NCBI RefSeq assembly: GCF_033439725.1
Contig: NW_026944390.1
Span: 2,852,001 to 2,916,000, forward strand
Direction: 5' to 3'
DNA: 64,000 nucleotides
From: Neurospora tetraspora
Taxonomy: Eukaryota; Ascomycota; Sordariomycetes; Sordariales; Sordariaceae
The stretch's first letter is position 1; every line of letters begins with the position of its first letter. The position numbers and the translations under genes were made by a program. The notes below the pieces were generated by a model. That model worked only from the letters and a program-made list of their open reading frames with translations. It searched no databases and was not told the origin of the DNA. Of the stretch, positions 11,919-23,713 are shown piece after piece.

Positions 11919-14900
11919 TCAATCAAAAACATCAGTAGCATACCTCTCATTCCTCACCCCCTCAAACCACTTCAACGCCCTCTCCTCACTAACCTCCACC
12001 TCCTCCACCTTGAGTCCGTGCAATTTCAACCCCTCCACCAACCCTTCCAACTTCTCCAGCTCACCCTTCTCCCTCGCCTCCACAATCATCTTCTGCCTCT
12101 CCACCGCAATCCTCACCACCACCTTCTTCACACTCTCCCCGACCTCCCTGCTTCCACAGACATACACCTTCGCGCCTCTATCCCACAGCCCCGCCAATTC
12201 CTCCCGATCCTCCCAGATGCGATCGCCAACGTACTTGCACCCCTTCGTCTCTTCACTGTCGGGACAGCGGCTGAAAGCCCTTCGAACCGACACGGCACCG
12301 ATGGATTCCCACTTGTCGAACTCGTCACGGTACAAGTCGTCCTGGTCCGGGTGGCGACACCCGTAGAACAGCACGGCGGGCGCCAGGGAGCGACCAGCAG
12401 CGATCTGCGCCGCGCGTTCCTGCACAAAACCGCGGAAGGGAGCGAGGCCGGAGCCGGCGGCGACCATGATCAGGGGGGTTTTGTCTGCGTCTACCGGCAG
12501 ATGGAAGGCCTTGTGGCTGGGGCGGACGGAGACGTTGAGCTTGTCGCCTGCCTCCAAGCTGGCCAAGTAACTGGTAGCCACGCCGAGGTGTTTCTTGTCT
12601 GGGTTTGACAAGGAAGGGGTTTCGAGGATGGAGTAGGTCAAGGTAACGTGGGACCGGTTCCAAAGGGGAGACGAGGAGATGGAGTACTGGCGCACGCGCA
12701 TGGGCGGCAGCAAAGAGAGGAAGGAGGAGAAGGGGAGCGGGATGGCAGGGAATTGCTCGAGGAGGTCGAGGATGGAGACGCGGCGGGAGGTGATCTTCTC
12801 GGTGTAATCGGGTCCCGCCAACTGGCGGAGTGTGGCCTTGGTCTCGGCGTCGTCGGCGGCTTCGGCGAGAGCGAGGATGTTCTTCTTGGTAGCCGGCTGG
12901 GAGAGCTCGACGTAGGCGCCTAGGACGTCGTACACGGGTACGGGGACGCCCGTGGGAAGGGTGGTGGTCTGCCGGGACGCCTCGATGGTGATGTTGGTGT
13001 CCCATGCCAGCTGGAAGCGGCGCATGACGCGGTTGACCGTCTCCTTGGGGTTGATGGGCAGGACGGCGAGGTAGTCGCCAGCGCGGTAGGCGCCCGAGTC
13101 GCTGGAGAGCTGCATCTCGATGTGGCGCTTGGGAGGAGCACCAGGGGCGGTGATGGTCTTGGCGTCGACTACGACAGCCTCCTGGACGTCTTGCCTCAAA
13201 GTGGAAGAGCGAGGCTTGGAGAAGTTGACGGTTATGCCGGATTGAAACAAAGCCTCGGTGTCATCCTCCTTGCTGACTTGGTACTTCTCTTCCATAGCAG
13301 GCCAGAACACCTCGTCCTCCCACTGCTCGAAATCGGTGAACATCTCGCCCTTGGCAGCGTCAGCCAGACCGAGGGAGCAGATGCGGTCACCGCCGCGCTC
13401 CGAGACGGTGTTGTCGACGAGCTTGGGAATGCGATGGAAGGTCTGCGCCCAGTCGTGATGACCGCAGCCGAAGACGGCATACTGAACGCCCTCAAGCTCG
13501 TTACCAGTCAGGCTCTCGAGCCAGCCGACGAACAAAGCAGCATTGTCAGGAGGCTGACCCTCGTAGGAGGCAGTGATGAAGATCACCGGCCTGTCCTTGG
13601 GCAGGTTCTGGTTGGCCGCATCCAAAGAGTCGACAATAGTAGCCGTGAACCCGTGCGCCTCAGCGTCGGTGGCAAGGCGCTGAGCAAACGTCTCGCAAGT
13701 ACCCGTGTTGGAACCATAGTAAATGCTGATGGGCTTACCCTCTCCGCTCTTCTTGGGCTGACCAGACACGTGTCCCTGGGTACTAGGCTTGGGAGCGACG
13801 AGCTCACCCTTCAGACGGCGCTCCAGGTCAAGAGCAGACATACCATCGCGGAGCATGGCGCGCATGTAGAAGTCCTTGGGTTTGGTGGTCAACGTCTGCT
13901 TGTACTGGAGGGTATAGTTGGGATCCTCCGGCATGAAGTTGAAGTTCTGCAGGCAAATGGCCATGACCAGCAAAGCCTCCTGCCACGCGAACGGACGACC
14001 AATGCAAGCGCGCATGCCGTTGCCAAAGGGCTTCCAGAAATCGGGGAACTCCTTGTTCAGACGCTCAAAGTTCTCGTCCAGCATGCGCTCGGGCAAAAAG
14101 TCGTGGGCGGTGTCGCCAAAGACGGCAGGGTCGAGGTGGGACTTGGAGAAGAGCAGGGCGAAGGGCTGGCCCTTGGGGATCTCGTACTTGCCGCCGATGA
14201 TGGTGTCCTCCTTGGACTCGACGCCGATCATGGGGATGGTGGGCGAGAGACGGAGGGTCTCGCGCAGGACGGCGGCGATGTAGGGCAGCTTGTTCATGTG
14301 CTCGAGCTTCACGGGGCCCTTGCCGCACACGTCGTCGACTTCCTTCTGGGCCTTGCGGTAGGTCTCGGGGTTCTTGAGCAGCTGGTAGAAGGCGAAGCTC
14401 AAGAGACCCGAGGTGGTTTCGTGGCCGGCGATCAAAAAGGTGATGAGGTTGTCGATGATGCTGTCGTCGCTCAGCTTCTGGCCCGTCTTGGGGTCGACGC
14501 CGTCCAACATGGCCGTCAACAGATCCTTGCGCTCGGAGGGGTGTTCCTTTCGGGACTTGAGCACGCCCTCGGCGGTTTCACGGAGAACCTTGATGTCCTC
14601 GTGGAACTTGCGGTCGACCTTGCTGTACATGAAGCCGGGAAGGGGCGCGCGTCGGGAGCGAGTGCCGGACTCGATCAGGAAGCTGGCCATGGCGTCGACA
14701 AAGGGGTGCATCTCGTCGTGGTAGTACGAGTTGAAGCGGTAGTCCATGGAGCACAGGGCGATGGTGTCGAGGGTCAGGCGGGTGAAGTCGTCGGTGACCT
14801 TGATGGCCTGGTTGGAGCCGTGGCGGGCCCACTTGAGGGCGAGCTGGCTGGCGATCTCGTGCATCTCGGGGAACATGTTCTGGATGGCCATGGGGCCGAA

Positions 14901-15346
14901 GGCAGGCATGAGGATTCGGTGGGCGATGCCCCAGTTGGGCTCGTCGATGCGGGCGGTGAAAAGACCATCGTGGATGCCGTGTCGGACTTCGTTGAGGGCG
15001 GAGCTGACGGTCTTGTGGAATCTCTTTTCGTCACACAACTCGTGGATGAGTTTTTGGGAGCCCTGTTTGACGTTAGCTGTGCATCAAGTAAAGGTATGGT
15101 GAAGAGACTTACCACAAAGACCGTGTTTCTGCCGGGGAAGTTGAGACGGAAGATTTCGCCTGTTACTGGTTAGCTGCTTTCTCAAAAGCTGATATCAAAA
15201 CAGTTGTACTCACCATACTCGTTGGCAAAGTTGAGCATGGACCCAAGTGGGAACTCGGTGTCAATGTCAAAAGCGTTGCCCACCAGGGGCAGCCCGGGGG
15301 GTCCTGGGATGGGGACTGTTTCCGGTTTTGTTTCGTCTGAAGACAT
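11919..15346 (-). CDS. P450foxy-type self-sufficient fatty-acid hydroxylase (CYP505 family P450-reductase fusion)
   Basis: Three exons (15346-15214, 15159-15113, 15062-11919) encode about 1107 residues. The heme domain has AGHETTSG on helix I and FGNGMRACIGRPFAW with the heme-ligand cysteine near residue 413. A flavodoxin-like FMN domain follows (SIYYGSNTGTCETFA near residue 505). Then come an FAD/NADPH ferredoxin-reductase domain with RQYSISSSP and GSGLAPFRGF near 928. This is the fused architecture of Fusarium P450foxy and Bacillus BM3, which hydroxylate fatty acids at sub-terminal carbons without a separate reductase. The first intron is 53 nt and the second 50 nt; phases agree. The N-terminus has PGPPGLPLVGN and no membrane anchor, so the enzyme should be soluble. 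Its substrate here is inferred from family. Confidence 0.95.
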
Positions 15347-16713
15347 GATGAAGATGTGTTGTTTTCACACGCCTGGTGCAAAGGGGGGGCTTGAAGTAAT
15401 AAGCACGATTAGGATGGAAATATTGGGCCCGATCTAGAATGGTGATTTGGGCGCGGTGATAGTTGTCTTGGGTCGGAGTATTGTACGCCGTATTCTTGAG
15501 CCTCGGTGGAACAAGAGAGGCTATTAAATAAAAGTTGTAAGTGGGTGTGTAGAGATACTCGGATACTGACTTCTCTTCAAGATGGTGGGATGGATACAAG
15601 TCTTTATACGAAGGTCATCAAACATCAGGAAGATGTGGACGACGGCCATGACGTTGAAACGCATTGTGACAGGTCGACCCTTGTCAGTCAGAGCCCCCAT
15701 GCCCCCTTTCGACGGCTTCTTGTTCGCTGACGGTTCCTCTTGGCTCCTCCACTTTCATCGGTGTCAAGAATGAACTGGGTTCGGTGCCGTGGTTGCGTAT
15801 CATTGCAGCGGGACTGGCTGTGTAAAGTGATGGGTGTTCCACCCGACCTCGGTTGTCTCTGAGCTTACCTGTCAATGCGCATTGTCTTGGGTCCGACGGC
15901 ATGTTTCGATCGGAGAATTCACTTTGTTGGGTAAGGTTTTGGACCCCTTTTTTTGTTTGGGTTGATCGAAGCCATTCCCGTCTGGTCCAGGGGCAGAGTG
16001 GGAAGTGGCCAATGTCACCAGGGATTACGCCCGTTACGGTGGGAGATTGAAGCGGAACGGAATTCTCGATTGCGATTGCTGACCGACCGGACTTCTTGTT
16101 CACTTTCCGCTGCCGGTGCTCTTTCCGCCCGATTCTCCGACAGAACCTTGATGGCTCCGTGTGTTCTTTTGACGATAACGGTCTCGATTACAGTGCGCTG
16201 CCAAGGCCTTATCGCTTATCGTATTCTTGACCGCTACGTCACCTCCCATATTGAGCCCTAACCCCAAGCGAACTTTCCCCTGAAAACGGCTTGATGCCAT
16301 CACCATTCACCGAGGACAATGAAGGAATTCAAAGTTCCATTGTTTGTCCATCTGCGGCTGTATACCGTTGCACAAAAGCGTCAACAAAGCGCCTGAATCC
16401 AGTCCGCATGCAGCACACGAGTTTGAGCCTTGTTTGCGCCCACCCCTTTCATTTGAACTCGCAGTGTCTGAACACCTCAAAAGTTCACCGTCCTCTCATC
16501 CGAACTGGCCCTTCTTTCACCGACCAGCACCAACATCGTCGACTCTCCAGCACCAACGTACGCAGAGCTTCGATGCCCGGACCATCGCATTTACTGCGGA
16601 AGAGACCGTTGGAAATCATGGTGCCGGAATCCCATAAAGCCTCCCCGAGAGGCACCCTTGGAATCAATCTACCCCAAGAAAATACGTAACAATCAACAGC
16701 CAAGAACCCCAAA
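15347..16713. promoter_or_regulatory. Divergent promoter region between the P450 gene and the first acyltransferase
   Basis: These 1367 bases separate two genes transcribed away from each other. They would hold both promoters and could allow joint regulation. I could not identify a specific operator or a TATA box with confidence, and the short frames inside have no family signature. Confidence 0.4.
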
Positions 16714-18348
16714 ATGACCAGCGCTGACCAGATCCACCATCTTTCGACTTGGGACAATGTCGCTCCTCGCACATACACCGGTCGGGTGATCTGCTTCCCA
16801 CTTGATGACGATGCTCGCAAGAATCAGTCGGAGAGTGCCAAAATTCTCTTGAACTGTCTGCGGAGCAATCTCGATGTCCTTGTGAAAGAAAGACCCGACT
16901 TTGCTGGAAAACTCCAGCTCGGAGCAAACTTGACACCCAACGAGAAGCACGGGAACGTCTACCTCCTCACGTCATCCAACTTTCGGATCTATCTGAGGCC
17001 CAAGTACCCGAAGGAGCTCGAGTCCATCTATGGGACAGTCACTGCTCGAAATGGCACAGAGAATGTAAAGGCAAGGGGAATCAACTTCGACGAGAACTTC
17101 ACCGACTACGACACTCTTAAGCGTTCCAAATTCCCTGTTAGACCATTCATCAACGCGGACTTGACCACCGACCTGATGCTTGAGGAAGGAAAGCCCCCCA
17201 TCCCGGTTGTGGAGGTCGAGGTTATCTTCCTCAACGGCGGCTTCTTCTTCAACCTCCTCATCCACCACACCTACTTCGACGGCAAGGCGTACCACAAGTT
17301 CCTAGAATGCTTCGCCGCCTGCACTCGCAGAGACAAAGTGCCCCAATTCCCCTGCAGCCCCATGGTCAAGCTTCCTTACGAGCAGGACCAGTCCCTCGCC
17401 GACAAGAAGTTCGAGGACATCCTCCCCCTGTGTTCCGAGTTCAAGACCTGGCCAAACAACGATCTCAAAGGTCCAACCCAGCCCATCCAGCCCGATATCC
17501 CCAATAGCGAGAGACCTCAGTCCTTCAAAAACGACAGCAAAATCTTCATCTTCAACTTCTCCAAGCTCAAATCCCTCAGCCTCGAGCTCGCCCACCTCCT
17601 CCCCAGGGGCAACAAAACCACCCCTCCGCCATCCGCCTACACAACCCTCTGCGCCCTCCTCTGGGCACACACCCTTGTCGCCCGCGAAGCCATGCTTAAC
17701 AACAACTCATGCGACCCCAGCGAACGCGCCATCCACACCCACTTCTCCTCGCACCCTCCCTTCTTCTCTACCCCCGTCGACTGGACCAGCACCAAGCTTC
17801 TCCAAAAGTATCCCGACCTCGCGGCCCTTTCATACTTCGGCAACACCGTCACCTGGGCCATCACCACTCTCCCCGACAAATCTCTTTTGCATAGCATCGC
17901 TTCGGGAAACAAGACCTCCCTCGCCCAAGTCGCTGGCGCCATCAGCCTTTCCATCTCCCGCGTCGACCCCTCCTTCCTCTACACGCGCGAAGCTTTGTTT
18001 AACGCAGTCCCCGATCTGCGCCAGCTCGGTCTCCCGTGGGATAGCCGGATGCCGGCGGAGTGGGGGATGAATAGCTGGGCGGATTTCGGCGCGGATGTGG
18101 AGTGGTCGTTGCCTGGTGTTGCGAAGAGTCCTGACTTGAGTAAGGGGACGCTGGCGGACGCGCAGAGACGGGTGCAGAAAGAGGTGGGAGGGTCCGGGGG
18201 ATTGATTTTGCCGGCGAAGAGGACGAGGCCGGAGAGTTGGGAGTGTCAGTTTAGTTTGCCGGAGGGGGCAATGAGGGCGTTGGAGGGGGATGAGGTGTTT
18301 GGGGGGTATTGGGAAGGGGTGGTTGGTGATGAGCCGGTGTTCGAGTGA
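16714..18348 (+). CDS. BAHD/trichothecene 3-O-acetyltransferase-like acyltransferase
   Basis: A single-exon protein of 544 residues. The catalytic HxxxD motif is H185-TYF-D189 (in HHTYFDG), preceded by hydrophobic GGFFFNLLI. The second family motif is DFGAD near residue 457, where plant BAHD enzymes have DFGWG. The N-terminal WDNVAPRTYTGRVICFP region is typical of fungal members of the transferase family (PF02458). These enzymes transfer an acyl group from acyl-CoA to a hydroxyl or amine, and the His acts as general base. The nearest paralogue is the next gene in tandem. The acceptor substrate is unknown. Confidence 0.85.
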   Translation: MTSADQIHHLSTWDNVAPRTYTGRVICFPLDDDARKNQSESAKILLNCLRSNLDVLVKERPDFAGKLQLGANLTPNEKHGNVYLLTSSNFRIYLRPKYPKELESIYGTVTARNGTENVKARGINFDENFTDYDTLKRSKFPVRPFINADLTTDLMLEEGKPPIPVVEVEVIFLNGGFFFNLLIHHTYFDGKAYHKFLECFAACTRRDKVPQFPCSPMVKLPYEQDQSLADKKFEDILPLCSEFKTWPNNDLKGPTQPIQPDIPNSERPQSFKNDSKIFIFNFSKLKSLSLELAHLLPRGNKTTPPPSAYTTLCALLWAHTLVAREAMLNNNSCDPSERAIHTHFSSHPPFFSTPVDWTSTKLLQKYPDLAALSYFGNTVTWAITTLPDKSLLHSIASGNKTSLAQVAGAISLSISRVDPSFLYTREALFNAVPDLRQLGLPWDSRMPAEWGMNSWADFGADVEWSLPGVAKSPDLSKGTLADAQRRVQKEVGGSGGLILPAKRTRPESWECQFSLPEGAMRALEGDEVFGGYWEGVVGDEPVFE

Positions 18349-18970
18349 TGGGAGTGATTGGAATTTTGTCATTATTCGAGCAGTTTTTCTCTGCGGTGTT
18401 GGATCACCTGCGGACGGGAGTTATCATGGAAACGAACAGAGATGATGGCATCAACAGAAGCAGGTATCGGGCGCACTGATGCCATGGGATATGGAGGGAA
18501 AGGGTATTGGACTCACTTCTGTCACCCATTTGAGAACGTGGAATGGAAGGCGCAAATGTCGGAAGGCGTTCATGGTGATACGCCCAGGTTTTGCATGTTG
18601 AGGTTTACAAGGGCGGTTAGGAACGCAGTTCACGGAATAGGTTGACAGATAGCATAGTACGAGAATCAAAGAATAGTGTTTGTCTACATTAACCCCCCTG
18701 ACTGACCCTTCACCCGAAACTCACAAAAGGGTTATTGTGCCACCAACATCGCACCCGTTCACCAACCTGCCGTGTCCGCACAGCCGCGCTGTTCACCCAG
18801 TAAGAACACTGACCTTTACTCAACCTTGACAGAACCTGGACGGCGAACCTATTCACTGTTCCTCGGACAGTCACTGCGCCTGCGGGAAACTATGCCCCAA
18901 CCGATATTTAAATCATCCTCTCGCGGAAGATCTGGCCCACGATTCCCCTTCTTGCACCATTCCCATCAAA
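18349..18970. other. Spacer between tandem acyltransferase genes
   Basis: The spacer contains GGAAGGCGCAAATGTCGGAA near 18544, which recurs as GGAAGGCGCAAAGGTCGGAA near 21042, downstream of the second acyltransferase. The duplicated unit therefore probably included 3' flank as well as the gene. Otherwise nothing is recognised. Confidence 0.5.
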
Positions 18971-20870
18971 ATGACCAACACCAACACCAACAACCACGAG
19001 CAAAAGCCCAAAACACCCACCATGACCAGCAACCAGGTCCTCGACCAGGCCGTCAACAAAGCCATGGACGAGTCCTTCAACGAGTCCACCACCCAGCCCA
19101 CCACCCAGCCCACCACCCCCAGCCCCGTCATCACCACCTCCCCCCTCGGCCTCTGGAACAACGTCGCCCCCCGCGTCTACACTCCCCGCCCGCTCTGCTT
19201 CCCCTTCTCCCCCTCCGCCCGCCTCGACCCGCTCTCCTCGGCCTCCACCATCCTCCGGTTCCTGCGCATCCAGCTCCTGCGCCTCGTCAAAGTCCGCCCT
19301 GCCTTTGCCGGCAAGCTTCAGCTTGGTATCAACCTTTGCGAGTCCGACAGGCGCAATCTTACCTCTGAAGTCTACAACGACTGGCATGTTTATCTTCAGA
19401 CTTGTGAGGGGTATGAGATCCCTTTGACTGCGCATTTTCCTGATCACGAGGAGGTGAAGGGGGTGTATGCGGGTATTGAGGAGAGGTTTGAGCCGAGGGG
19501 GGTAAAGGGGTGGCCGAGTGAGTTTGGGGAGTATGATGAGTTGAAGAGAGCGGGGTTTCCGGTCGAGCCGTTTGTTAATCCGTTGTTGACGGATTTGTCG
19601 ACACTTGAGGAGGGGGGCGAGGCACTGCCTGCTGTTCAGGTCAGGATTTTGTTTCTGAAGGGGGGGTTCATTCTTAATGTCTTGGGACATCATACGATGT
19701 TTGATGGGGGAGCGTTTACCCAGTCCTTGAATATCTTGGCGGAACATACGAGGAGTTTGAGTCCCACGTGGGAGGCTGTCCCTGAGAGCCATGACTTGGC
19801 TTTGTCTTTGCCGACTATCGAGAAGCCGTACGAAGAGCTGCTGGCTGAGTGCCCCGAGTACAAAGAGTGGGAGGATCACGCACCTGACGGTCCTACACAT
19901 CCCGTCTGTCCTCGCTTGCGCGAAGACGACTCGTTGACCGGTTCTTCGAAGATCTTTGTCTTCACGTTTGCCAAACTCGTCCAGCTCCAGAAGGAAATCG
20001 CGGCTCATGGCGTCAAAGCCGGCATTTACGAGTGTCTCTCCGGTCTCTTGTGGGCTCTGACGTACTTCTCCCGCGTCACGGCCTCCTCCAAGTCCACCGA
20101 CCCTTCGTCATTCGAGCGTTTTCTCCACGACCATTTCGCCTCGGAGCAACCCGTCTTCTCCACGCCCACCGACTGGATCGCTCGCGTCGCAGCTTTGAAG
20201 TCTACCGACCCCGAGGTGGTGGCTTTCAAGGAGCAGATTGCCAAGGATACGAAGGAGTATTTGGGCAACAAAATCACCTGGATCAGCACCCGTCTACCCT
20301 CCGCCTCTCTCCTCATCGACGCCGCCGAGAAGCAAGACCTCGCTGCTTTGGCAAAGATCGTAGCAGCCATCAACAAATCCAGCACCGACATGGCGGAGAA
20401 TATGGAGGAGTACATCACCACGCGCACCTCCCTCTTTGCTGCTCTCTCCAATCCCTCGGATGACCGAGTCGACGTCGACATCCGCCACATCGGCCTCGCC
20501 CTTCGACCCCCGCCAGCCATCCGAATGGCAAATGAACAGTTGGAAAAACTTTGGCGCGGACACAGAATGGAGGTTTCCCCCTCTTCCCTCTTTGTCGTCT
20601 CCGTCCTCTGTTCTAGAGCCCATGGTCCCAGCCAACGCCTTCTGTTCTTCTGCCTCTGCCTCTTACTGCCACCGCAACGCCTTCAATGTGACTAAACCGG
20701 ATGCTGTACGTCGTGTGCAAGCGCGCTATGGCGTTAGCGGGGGACTGTGGTTGCCGGCGAGGAAGGAGCAGAAGGAGGAGGTGCTGGTGCAGGTTAGTTT
20801 GCCGCAGGGAGCGATGGGGGTTTTTGAGGGGGTGGTTGGGGGTGGGAGGTGGGTTGAGAGGGTTGTCTAG
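18971..20870 (+). pseudogene. Second BAHD/acetyltransferase-like gene, disrupted by a one-base frameshift
   Basis: The frame opens at 18971 and is intact for about 509 residues, with the HHTMFDG motif (H241, D245) and strong similarity to the preceding gene. At 20498 an extra G separates the codons for IGL from those for PFDPRQP. After that point homology (EWQMNSWKNFGAD, then DAVRRVQ and VSLPQGAMGVFEG) continues in the next frame to a stop at 20870. Read without correction, the protein ends at 20695 with an unrelated tail and loses the second catalytic-fold motif. No intron with matching phases explains the shift. It is either a young pseudogene or an assembly/sequencing error. The N-terminus has a repeated TTQPTTQP stretch not found in the paralogue. 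Confidence 0.8.
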
Positions 20871-21515
20871 AGGTGGTGTGCATTGGGAATGGGATTGTAC
20901 GATTATCGAGTTTGGGATTCAGATTGTGGAGGGACTGGACTACCTTAGGAAGGGAATTGTGGAATCACGGACTCAGATTGGAACCTCATGGAACTGGTTT
21001 CATTGGGATGGCGCTAGGTACTCATTTTCAGCAAGGGACGGGAAGGCGCAAAGGTCGGAACACCATGGCGGATGTCACACCCATCACAGACCACAGGATG
21101 GATTAGATTACTGTCACAGTATATCAAGAATTCTTGTTGCTTTTTACTTGATACCTCTACTGTCCCATGCTGATTGACTGTTGCAGATCCTCGTATTGTT
21201 TCTGGTGACACGACATCCCCGTGGCGCTCCTGCCACATCGTTGGCTCCGTTGTTACTCCTGACGATAACGGACGGGAAGCAGATAAGGAGATGTACGTTC
21301 CCGACTCCCGACGGCAACTGAGACTTCAAGTTGCTCTTTCCTTCTACTCATGACTTTTCTTCCCGTGAAAATTTTGAGCAAACTTTGACTTCGACTTCGA
21401 GATGGATCCGTCGAGATAATCCAGCATTTCCAACCAGCATCGATATCCGCAATCTTTCACGCATCTCTTCCTCACCCGAGTCACTCGCTCCAGTCACCAG
21501 TCATCAGTCACCGCC
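20871..21515. other. Intergenic region
   Basis: It is 645 bases between the disrupted acyltransferase and the first GH128-type gene. It includes the duplicated 3' flank near 21042 and an ordinary pyrimidine-rich leader before 21516. No gene is recognised. Confidence 0.5.
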
Positions 21516-22796
21516 ATGCTGTCCATCTACGTCCTCTCCATATGCCTCCCGGCACTGGCCACTGCCAGAACATCCACCAAGCGCGGCCTGATCTTCACCC
21601 CCAACAGCAACTGGCCCAAAGACGACCTGATCTGGATCACCGGTCCCAACAACCTAACCTGGTACCACAACTACCAATCTCTTCCGTCTCCCGAGTCCAA
21701 CTATGCCGCCCTTTCTCAAAAGCAGATCCAATTTGTGCCGACGATGTGGGGAGGCAACGAGAACGACACCGACTTTCTAGGGAATGTGACTGCTTTGATG
21801 GGGGTTGATCTCAGCAAAGATGAGGACAATGGGAAGGGCGACGGGAACGGGGATGGTAAAGGGAAGGACAAAACCAAGCGAGCAGGAGACAAGCGAAACA
21901 TAACCCATATCATGACCTTCAACAAACCCGACCAACCCTTCGACGTCGGCGGCAGCGAAATGGAGCCCCGAACGGCCGCCAAAGCGTGGATCAAGAACAT
22001 CATACCACTCCGACGATTGGGAGTCAAAGTCGGACTACCGCTCGTCAATGAGCCGCACAAGGGAGGAAAGAAACGAGACGGGGAAGAGGGATCATGGCTG
22101 GACATGTTCTTCGCCAACTGTTCTGGGCTTCTGGACAAGCTGGAGGACGCAAGAGAGAAAACGTGTGGGTTCGACTTTGTGCCGGTCTATTCTCTTGGGG
22201 ACTTTGAGATGTTGAAGGAGAGGGTAGGGATGTTTGAGGATGCGCAAGTCCCTTTTCTTTCTTTCCATGTCCGCTTCACGCTTTGCCCGTTCCCTTCCCT
22301 TCCCTCCACTTCCCTCGCCTTACCTCTATAGCTTCCCCTTTCCCATCCATCCTTACCACCGTCCGCTCTCATAGTCTCACCACTAACACCAACGTCACCC
22401 AGCTTCCCCGGCCTCGACATCTGGATCACCGAATTCGGCCTTCCCTCCGAGACCCTCAAGAACACGCAAGAGTTCTACAACCAATCCATCCCTTACCTCG
22501 ACAGCAAGGGGAGTGTCAAGCGGTACGCCTGGTTCGGCGCCTTTCGAAGTATCGTATCAAACGTCGGACCCAATCAAGCTTTCCTGGATCCATACGGAGA
22601 GTTGACGGATATTGGGTCGTGGTATCTTGGTGGAAACGCAACGGGAAGAGAGGCCCTGCCGAGCGATGACTACATGGGGGAGGATGATAAGTGCACAAAG
22701 GAGAAGCCGTGTGAAGGGGAGGAGAATGGGGAGGGAACATTGCGGCCCGGCAGGCTGATTGTTCTTTTGTTCTTCTTCATGGCGGTGTTGGTATAA
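21516..22796 (+). CDS. GH128-like secreted protein with altered catalytic residues, probably GPI-anchored
   Basis: The N-terminus is a signal peptide (MLSIYVLSICLPALATA), and the C-terminus ends in a hydrophobic LIVLLFFFMAVLV tail after an acidic linker, as in GPI-anchored wall proteins. The core matches the GH128 (Glyco_hydro_cc, Asl1-like beta-1,3-glucanase) fold: RGLIFTPN, QFVPTMWGG, AAKAWIKNIIPLRRLGVKVG, DIWITEFG and RYAWFGAF. At residue 137 the expected acid/base Glu of the NEP motif is Lys (TFNKPDQ), and the LHWYG motif is missing. One intron is needed; 22232-22402 fits phase (about 369 residues), with a good CTAAC branch site and CCCAG acceptor, but the donor is weak, so the left boundary is uncertain. 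Confidence 0.75.
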
Positions 22797-22930
22797 TCAG
22801 CTCTTGGGGTAATTCAGCGCATCTGTTCAACGCTCACGCTCACTGCGGCCCGGTCCCTTCCCGATCCCTTCTGCCCTTCATCGCCGGCCTCCATTACCCT
22901 CTCTCCTCCCTCCTACTCCCATCCCACGGC

Positions 22931-23713
22931 CTACTCAGCACAATCCCTATACCACGCCCCCAACTCCGTCACCCTTCCCTCATCCCCCAAAAAACTCGCC
23001 CACCTCCCGACATTCCCAATCGTCTCCGGCCTCATGGCCCCAAACCACGCATACCTCTCCACCCAATCCAACGTATCCAAATACTTGCAACTCTCCCTAC
23101 AAAAGCTTTCCACCTCCTCCTTGGGTATCGGATTCGCCTGATCCCAATTCGTGCACGCAAACTCGGTAATCCACACCGGCTTGTCCGGCCCCAGCTGGTG
23201 ATGCGTGCTCCAGATATAATCATAAAACGACCCCAAGTTCGCATGTCCGTACCAATGCAGACAGTAAAAGTCCACATCCGACCCGCGCGCGCGAATAGCA
23301 GCCATGAACTCCTTCAACCACGTCACGCCCTGCGGCGCTGAACTGATCCCGGGGCTTCCAGCCCTTACCCCCTGGCGGCGCAACGGCTCAATCACCCTCA
23401 GCCATTCCTGCGCCGCTAGTTCAACAGGCATGTTACTCTGATCAGCCAGTTCCGGCTCGTTGAAACCCAGGATTGTTGGGGGGCCATTACATTGCGGATC
23501 CGGGTAGCAGGCGTTGAGGTGCGAGGGGAGTTCGTCAATGTAGACGTGGTTCCATTGCATAGGCACGAATTGGAGAGAACAACCCGGGCCGGTGCCGGGC
23601 GTGAGGCGCGGGGACCAGTTGTAGAGCCAGGAGATGAGGGAGCCGGGTTTGGAGAAGAGGAAGGGCGGGTCGGGGGAGGAGACGGGGAAGGTTAAGCCGC
23701 GTTTGGATGTCAT
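22931..23713 (-). CDS. GH128 family beta-1,3-glucanase-like hydrolase
   Basis: A single-exon protein of 260 residues covering essentially one (beta/alpha)8 catalytic domain, with no signal peptide visible. Both catalytic glutamates are present: E86 in LGFNEPE (acid/base) and E184 in VWITEFAC (nucleophile). DFYCLHWYGH and RYAWFGAM are conserved. It is a paralogue of the preceding gene, and the two converge with 134 bases between stop codons. GH128 enzymes cleave beta-1,3-glucans of cell walls. Without a leader it would be cytosolic or secreted unconventionally; a missed upstream exon is possible. Confidence 0.88.
   Translation of the reverse strand: MTSKRGLTFPVSSPDPPFLFSKPGSLISWLYNWSPRLTPGTGPGCSLQFVPMQWNHVYIDELPSHLNACYPDPQCNGPPTILGFNEPELADQSNMPVELAAQEWLRVIEPLRRQGVRAGSPGISSAPQGVTWLKEFMAAIRARGSDVDFYCLHWYGHANLGSFYDYIWSTHHQLGPDKPVWITEFACTNWDQANPIPKEEVESFCRESCKYLDTLDWVERYAWFGAMRPETIGNVGRWASFLGDEGRVTELGAWYRDCAE

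Noticed and set aside
13122-15173. 683-codon open frame antisense to the P450 gene
   Set aside because: It mirrors the codon bias of the P450foxy coding strand, is Val/Leu/Gly-rich without a domain, and P450 motifs on the other strand are unambiguous.
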